Source: an uncultured Collinsella sp. (GTDB lineage Bacteria > Actinomycetota > Coriobacteriia > Coriobacteriales > Coriobacteriaceae). Taken from it: DNA of 13,898 nucleotides. Shown here piece after piece: positions 10,861 to 13,898 of the stretch; the first letter of the stretch is position 1; each line of letters starts with the position of its first letter. The position numbers were made by a program, and so were the translations under genes. The stretch is from NCBI GenBank assembly GCA_900555515.1, contig USLO01000029.1:1-13898 (forward strand), given 5' to 3'. A model generated the notes under the pieces. The model searched no databases, was not told the DNA's origin, and saw only the letters and a list, made by a program, of their open reading frames with translations.

Positions 10861-13353
10861 TTAGCTAATTCCCACAAACATGCAGCCCGAAGTCGCCCCG
10901 CGCAGGCGGGCGGCGGGCTTGCGGCCGGCTTGAGCTGCCTCGACGGCGCGACGGACGCGAGCGACGGCACGGGCGATCTCATCCGTCTCGAGCAGCGTTC
11001 CGTCCACCATGAGACGACGCACGCCGGCATCGAGCAGCTGAGGAACCTGAGGCGTGAGGTCGATGGGGTAGGCGTCGTACAGGCGTGAGCGGCCGTGGAT
11101 GTCGGTACGCACCGGCATGACCTTTCCGTCGATATTCTTGAGCGAGAGCTTGCGGGTACGCAGGCGGCAGTTGGCGCAATCGTGGATGCAGCCGTTGGCA
11201 ACCTGCAGAATGCAATGCTCGCTTGTCATGACGCGCGGGCGGCCAAAGACGGTGATGTCCAGAGCAGCGGGCGCGGCGGCGCCGAGCGAGACAATCTCGT
11301 CGAGCGTGATCTCGGGCGAGAGCCAAAACGCACCGGCGCCGCGCTCGGCAAGCGCCTCCATGCAGGGCGTGTTGTGCACCGGCAGGCAAGAGCGAATCTC
11401 GGCTGTGGCGCCGGCCTGCGCGGCTACGGCGAGCTCGGAGATATTGCCGACGGCGACGGTGGCTCCAGCATTGATCCAGGGATCGACGCGCTCGTGGTCG
11501 ACGGCGCGGCAGACCTCGTCGAGTACGGGAACGATACCCTGCTCAAATGCATCGGCAGGGGAGAGTCCGACAGCCTCGAGCGCGTCGGTGGTCATATAGA
11601 TGCGCGTTGCACCCTCCGCGCGGGCTGCCTCGGCGGCCTCGAGCGAGGTGACGGTGGCGCAGATCTGCGGCTCGTCGCGGTAGTGCTCGGGCATGGGGCG
11701 AGTACATTTGTCGAGCACCGGCAACTCGAGCTTTTTCGCGCGCTCCTCGTACGGTGCCAGAATGGCCTCTTCCAGCGCCTTACAAGCGGTGGCGCGCACC
11801 TTGTGCACGGCGGAAAAGCCCATACCGCAGCCGGCGTCGAGCGAAACGTCAAAGCTTGCGGCCTCAAAGGGCGAGGAGCCCATGCGGCCCACATGCTCAA
11901 CCAGATCGGATGCCTCGACGGCGCGGGTCTTGGCGGCCTCGACGGTGAAGCCCGTGGCGGTGGCGGTGAGCGCGGGGTTGTCACAGCAGGTGAGTGTGAC
12001 AGTAAACGGCTCGCCCAGGCGCGCCACGACGGACACGTCAACAGCTCGGCGGCGCAGCACATCGCGCTTGAGCGCGGCGCCGGCGGCGTCGATGGCGCGC
12101 TGACTGCGAATCACGCGGACGCGGCAGCCCTCGGGCATGCTGCGGGGCACGCGACATTCGATGATGTCGCCTGCGGCGGCATCATCGGCGGCGATGGTGG
12201 TTAGGAACTGGTCAAACTCATCGTCGTGACGAAGCTCCAGCAGGTCGCCCTTGCCCACGGGCTCAAACAGCTCAATGCGGGCGATGGCGGCGCGGCGACG
12301 GCGATCATCGGGCTTGAGTCCGCGTGCATCGCGGTTGGCCAGACGGCTGCCAAGCACCGTGCCCACGATCTGGCCGCGGTTGTTGGAGCGCTCGTAGCTC
12401 ATCATCTCGTCGCCCGAGGTGCCGTCCTGATAGGCGTGCGTAAAGTCGCGGTTGAAGCAGCGCTTGAGCTGGCGCTGGCGGGCGGCATCCTCATCCTTAG
12501 AGGTCGAAACATCGGCAAGCATGTCATCAATCTGATGACGATACACGTCGACGATGGAATACACGTAATCGGGAGCCTTCATGCGGCCCTCGAGCTTGAG
12601 CGATGCGGCGCCGGCGTCATACAGACGACGAACGAGCTGCGAGGTATTGGTATCGCGCGGGCATAGCGCGCGCTCGCGACCGGCAGGGGAGAGCGAGCGG
12701 CCGTTCTCGTCGATCAGCTCGTAAGGCAAGCGACAGGGCTGAGCGCACATGCCGCGGTTGGCCGAGCGGCCCGCCATGGCAAAGCTCGACAGCAGGCACA
12801 GGCCCGAGTAGCAAAAGCAGATGGCACCGTGGCTAAAGACCTCAAGGTCCACATCGGGCGCGGCGTCGTGGATGGCGGCGATCTCGTCGATGGAGAGCTC
12901 GCGCGAGAGGGTCACGCGGTCGGCGCCCTGCTCACGGCACCAGATGGTTCCGCGGTCGTCGTGGATGTTCGCCTGGGTCGAGATATGCGTCTCGATGCCG
13001 GGCATGGTGCGCTTGACCTCAAAGAACAGACCCCAGTCCTGAATGATGAAGGCGTCGGCGCCCAGCGTGGAGCAGCGATGGATGAGTTGCAGCGCATCGT
13101 CCATCTCGGACTGCTTGATGACGATGTTGACCGTGACGTAGACGCGCGACCCGGCCATGTGTGCAGCACGGCAGGCTTGCTCAAAGGCCTCGTCGGTAAA
13201 GTTGGTTGCCTTGCGGCGGGCGTTGAAGCTGCCCATGCCGCAGTAGATGGCATCGGCGCCCGCGGCGAGCGCGGCGGCAAAGGGCTCCGGGCCTCCGGCG
13301 GGGGCCAAAAGCTCGGGCCTGCGGTTAGTGGTTCGGCTGGCGGTTGCGGTCAT
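10861..13353 (-). CDS. U32 family protein (peptidase U32 / RlhA-like, RNA hydroxylation candidate), with extended C-terminus
   Basis: This 830-residue protein begins with a U32 domain: ELLAPAGG (14-21), HISTQANI (123-130) and EVFSHGAICFCYSGLCLLSS (171-190), then RSANRGMCAQPCR (196-208) and KLEGRMKAPDYVY (253-265). Cys179, Cys186, Cys203 and Cys207 (with Cys231) fit the iron-sulfur-binding Cys set of U32 enzymes. A middle region of about 300-560 resembles the collagenase-like domain found in RlhA. The C-terminal third has a second Cys cluster, C714-x7-C722-x3-C726-x2-C729, and ends with a U32-like tail (RGATSGCMFVGIS). RlhA hydroxylates 23S rRNA C2501, and relatives modify tRNA or ubiquinone. 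The 'peptidase' label is historical and poorly supported. At 830 residues it is longer than E. coli RlhA (about 650). Co-transcription with an RluA-type enzyme supports RNA modification. The ATG has GGCAGGA upstream. Confidence 0.88.
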   Translation of the reverse strand: MTATASRTTNRRPELLAPAGGPEPFAAALAAGADAIYCGMGSFNARRKATNFTDEAFEQACRAAHMAGSRVYVTVNIVIKQSEMDDALQLIHRCSTLGADAFIIQDWGLFFEVKRTMPGIETHISTQANIHDDRGTIWCREQGADRVTLSRELSIDEIAAIHDAAPDVDLEVFSHGAICFCYSGLCLLSSFAMAGRSANRGMCAQPCRLPYELIDENGRSLSPAGRERALCPRDTNTSQLVRRLYDAGAASLKLEGRMKAPDYVYSIVDVYRHQIDDMLADVSTSKDEDAARQRQLKRCFNRDFTHAYQDGTSGDEMMSYERSNNRGQIVGTVLGSRLANRDARGLKPDDRRRRAAIARIELFEPVGKGDLLELRHDDEFDQFLTTIAADDAAAGDIIECRVPRSMPEGCRVRVIRSQRAIDAAGAALKRDVLRRRAVDVSVVARLGEPFTVTLTCCDNPALTATATGFTVEAAKTRAVEASDLVEHVGRMGSSPFEAASFDVSLDAGCGMGFSAVHKVRATACKALEEAILAPYEERAKKLELPVLDKCTRPMPEHYRDEPQICATVTSLEAAEAARAEGATRIYMTTDALEAVGLSPADAFEQGIVPVLDEVCRAVDHERVDPWINAGATVAVGNISELAVAAQAGATAEIRSCLPVHNTPCMEALAERGAGAFWLSPEITLDEIVSLGAAAPAALDITVFGRPRVMTSEHCILQVANGCIHDCANCRLRTRKLSLKNIDGKVMPVRTDIHGRSRLYDAYPIDLTPQVPQLLDAGVRRLMVDGTLLETDEIARAVARVRRAVEAAQAGRKPAARLRGATSGCMFVGIS

Positions 13354-13385
13354 ATCCTGCCTTTCAAAATGCTCAGATATTCAAA

Positions 13386-13391
13386 AGTATA
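13386..13391 (-). promoter_or_regulatory. Probable -10 of the U32-rluA operon
   Basis: On the minus strand TATACT (13391 down to 13386) lies 32 nt before the U32 start codon. No good -35 is visible 16-18 bp upstream. That stretch is occupied by a 7-bp dyad, GCTGCGG/CCGCAGC (13400-13406/13417-13423), which could be an operator. Confidence 0.4.
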
Positions 13392-13399
13392 GTGACGTC

Positions 13400-13488
13400 G
13401 CTGCGGTGGGCGACGCCCGCAGCCTAAGCAGGACAAAGTCTTCAGCAGCTTGGACTGGCTGCTCCACATGAGAACCGTTCAGCGGTTC
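13400..13488. other. Three consecutive hairpins in the divergent intergenic region
   Basis: GCTGCGG/CCGCAGC (13400-13406/13417-13423), AGCAGC/GCTGCT (13444-13449/13458-13463) and GAACCG/CGGTTC (13472-13477/13483-13488) follow one another between the divergent U32 and ridA genes. None is followed by a T-run. They may be operators, or part of a small transcript. No reading frame of interest is seen here. Confidence 0.35.
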
Positions 13489-13535
13489 GGGGAAACCGTT
13501 GGGCGATAAAATATTCTCGCAACGTGATAATAATC

Positions 13536-13564
13536 TTGCATCGCGCGGAAACCTTGAGTACTAT
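13536..13564 (+). promoter_or_regulatory. Promoter of ridA
   Basis: TTGCAT (13536-13541) and TACTAT (13559-13564) are separated by exactly 17 bp. This is the best -35/-10 pair in the window, in an AT-richer context (GATAATAATC just upstream). Transcription would begin near 13571, at the left arm of the leader hairpin. Confidence 0.65.
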
Positions 13565-13572
13565 CCCAATCA

Positions 13573-13620
13573 AGCGCGGTGTTCAGACCGAACTGTGCCT
13601 CCCGGTGTGAACACCGCGCT
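13573..13620 (+). promoter_or_regulatory. 12-bp leader hairpin upstream of ridA
   Basis: AGCGCGGTGTTC (13573-13584) and GAACACCGCGCT (13609-13620) are perfect complements around a 24-nt loop, inside which ACCG/CGGT (13587-13590/13603-13606) can also pair. It lies at the very 5' end of the predicted transcript, 33 nt before the start codon, with no T-run after it. It could be an mRNA-stabilising 5' stem, or a DNA dyad bound by a regulator just downstream of the promoter. Confidence 0.55.
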
Positions 13621-13653
13621 CACGCTCTCTCAATTGATCGTAAGGAGAAAAAC

Positions 13654-13898
13654 ATGAGCAAGACCGTCGTGTCTTCCGATAACGCACCCGCAGCCATCGG
13701 CCCGTATTCCCCTGGTATCCAGGCCGGCAACATGGTGTTCCTGTCCGGCCAGCTGGGCATCGATCCCGCAACTGGCAAGATGCCCGAGGGCGTCGAGGCC
13801 CAGGCCAAGCAGTCCCTCGCCAACGTCGAGGCCCTGCTGACCGCTGCCGGCGCCACCTTTGCCGATGTCGTCAAGACCACGGTCTACCTGGCCGACAT
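13654..13898 (+). CDS. ridA: RidA family protein (reactive enamine/imine deaminase), 3'-truncated by window edge
   Basis: The first 81 codons are visible before the window ends; the full protein should be about 125 residues. MSKTVVSSDNAPAAIGPYSPG followed by VFLSGQLGIDPATG and VEAQAKQSLANVEALLTAAGAT is the standard RidA/YjgF start. RidA proteins hydrolyse reactive 2-aminoacrylate and related enamines made by PLP enzymes, protecting those enzymes in the cytosol. The key substrate-binding Arg near residue 105 lies beyond the edge, so catalytic competence cannot be judged. TAAGGAG supplies the Shine-Dalgarno. A clear promoter and a leader hairpin precede it, and it is divergent from the U32 operon. 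Confidence 0.93.
   Translation, partial: MSKTVVSSDNAPAAIGPYSPGIQAGNMVFLSGQLGIDPATGKMPEGVEAQAKQSLANVEALLTAAGATFADVVKTTVYLAD

Noticed and set aside
11095..12204. Plus-strand open frame of 369 codons inside the U32 gene
   Set aside because: Antisense to a well-supported U32 protein. It is Gly/Ala/Arg-rich and typical of a GC-biased shadow frame.

Overview
The window looks like chromosomal DNA from a high-GC actinomycete of the class Coriobacteriia, probably Collinsella or a close relative. This placement rests on the strong C/G-ending codon bias of the ribosomal genes and on how the proteins read. It is inferred from recall, not from a database match.

Layout. (1) 1-1419: the 3' part of a cation-diffusion-facilitator metal exporter and a histidine phosphatase, both on +. 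(2) 1420-1877: a non-coding stretch holding a perfect 48-bp inverted repeat with a nested palindrome (1456-1617), then a promoter and a long structured leader. (3) 1878-7666: a ribosomal protein operon in the order rplC-rplD-rplW-rplB-rpsS-rplV-rpsC-rplP-rpmC-rpsQ-rplN-rplX, closed by a strong intrinsic terminator at 7694-7730. It lacks the two usual flanks of this cluster: rpsJ is not in front of rplC, and rplE and the rest of the spc genes do not follow rplX. (4) 7731-8239: an array of REP-like palindromic repeats with a GGGAC core, then an AT-richer region dense in GCGC motifs. (5) 8240-10069: a Gfo/Idh/MocA oxidoreductase and a DeoR-family regulator, probably co-transcribed. (6) 10070-10185: hairpins between convergent genes, serving as likely terminators. 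(7) 10186-13353 on -: a large U32-family protein and, 15 nt downstream, an RluA-type pseudouridine synthase, which form an RNA-modification operon. (8) 13354-13653: a divergent promoter region with several hairpins. (9) 13654 to the edge: the 5' part of ridA.

How it works together. Most of the window serves the ribosome: twelve structural r-proteins, a predicted rRNA or tRNA pseudouridine synthase and a U32 protein of the family that includes the 23S rRNA hydroxylase RlhA. The r-protein operon appears subdivided. The three largest internal or leading gaps (before rplC, rplB and rplN) each carry dyad structures and promoter-like sequence, and the first two share a 26-bp element at 23/26 identity. 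This suggests several transcription entry points or r-protein-binding leaders inside one gene string. The oxidoreductase/DeoR pair is a separate, probably substrate-induced metabolic unit inserted where the spc operon would normally continue.

No tRNA, rRNA, CRISPR array, transposase or phage gene was seen. The least explained elements are the 162-bp palindromic element at 1456-1617, the leaders in front of rplC and rplN, and the REP-like array that sits at the break in the ribosomal cluster.
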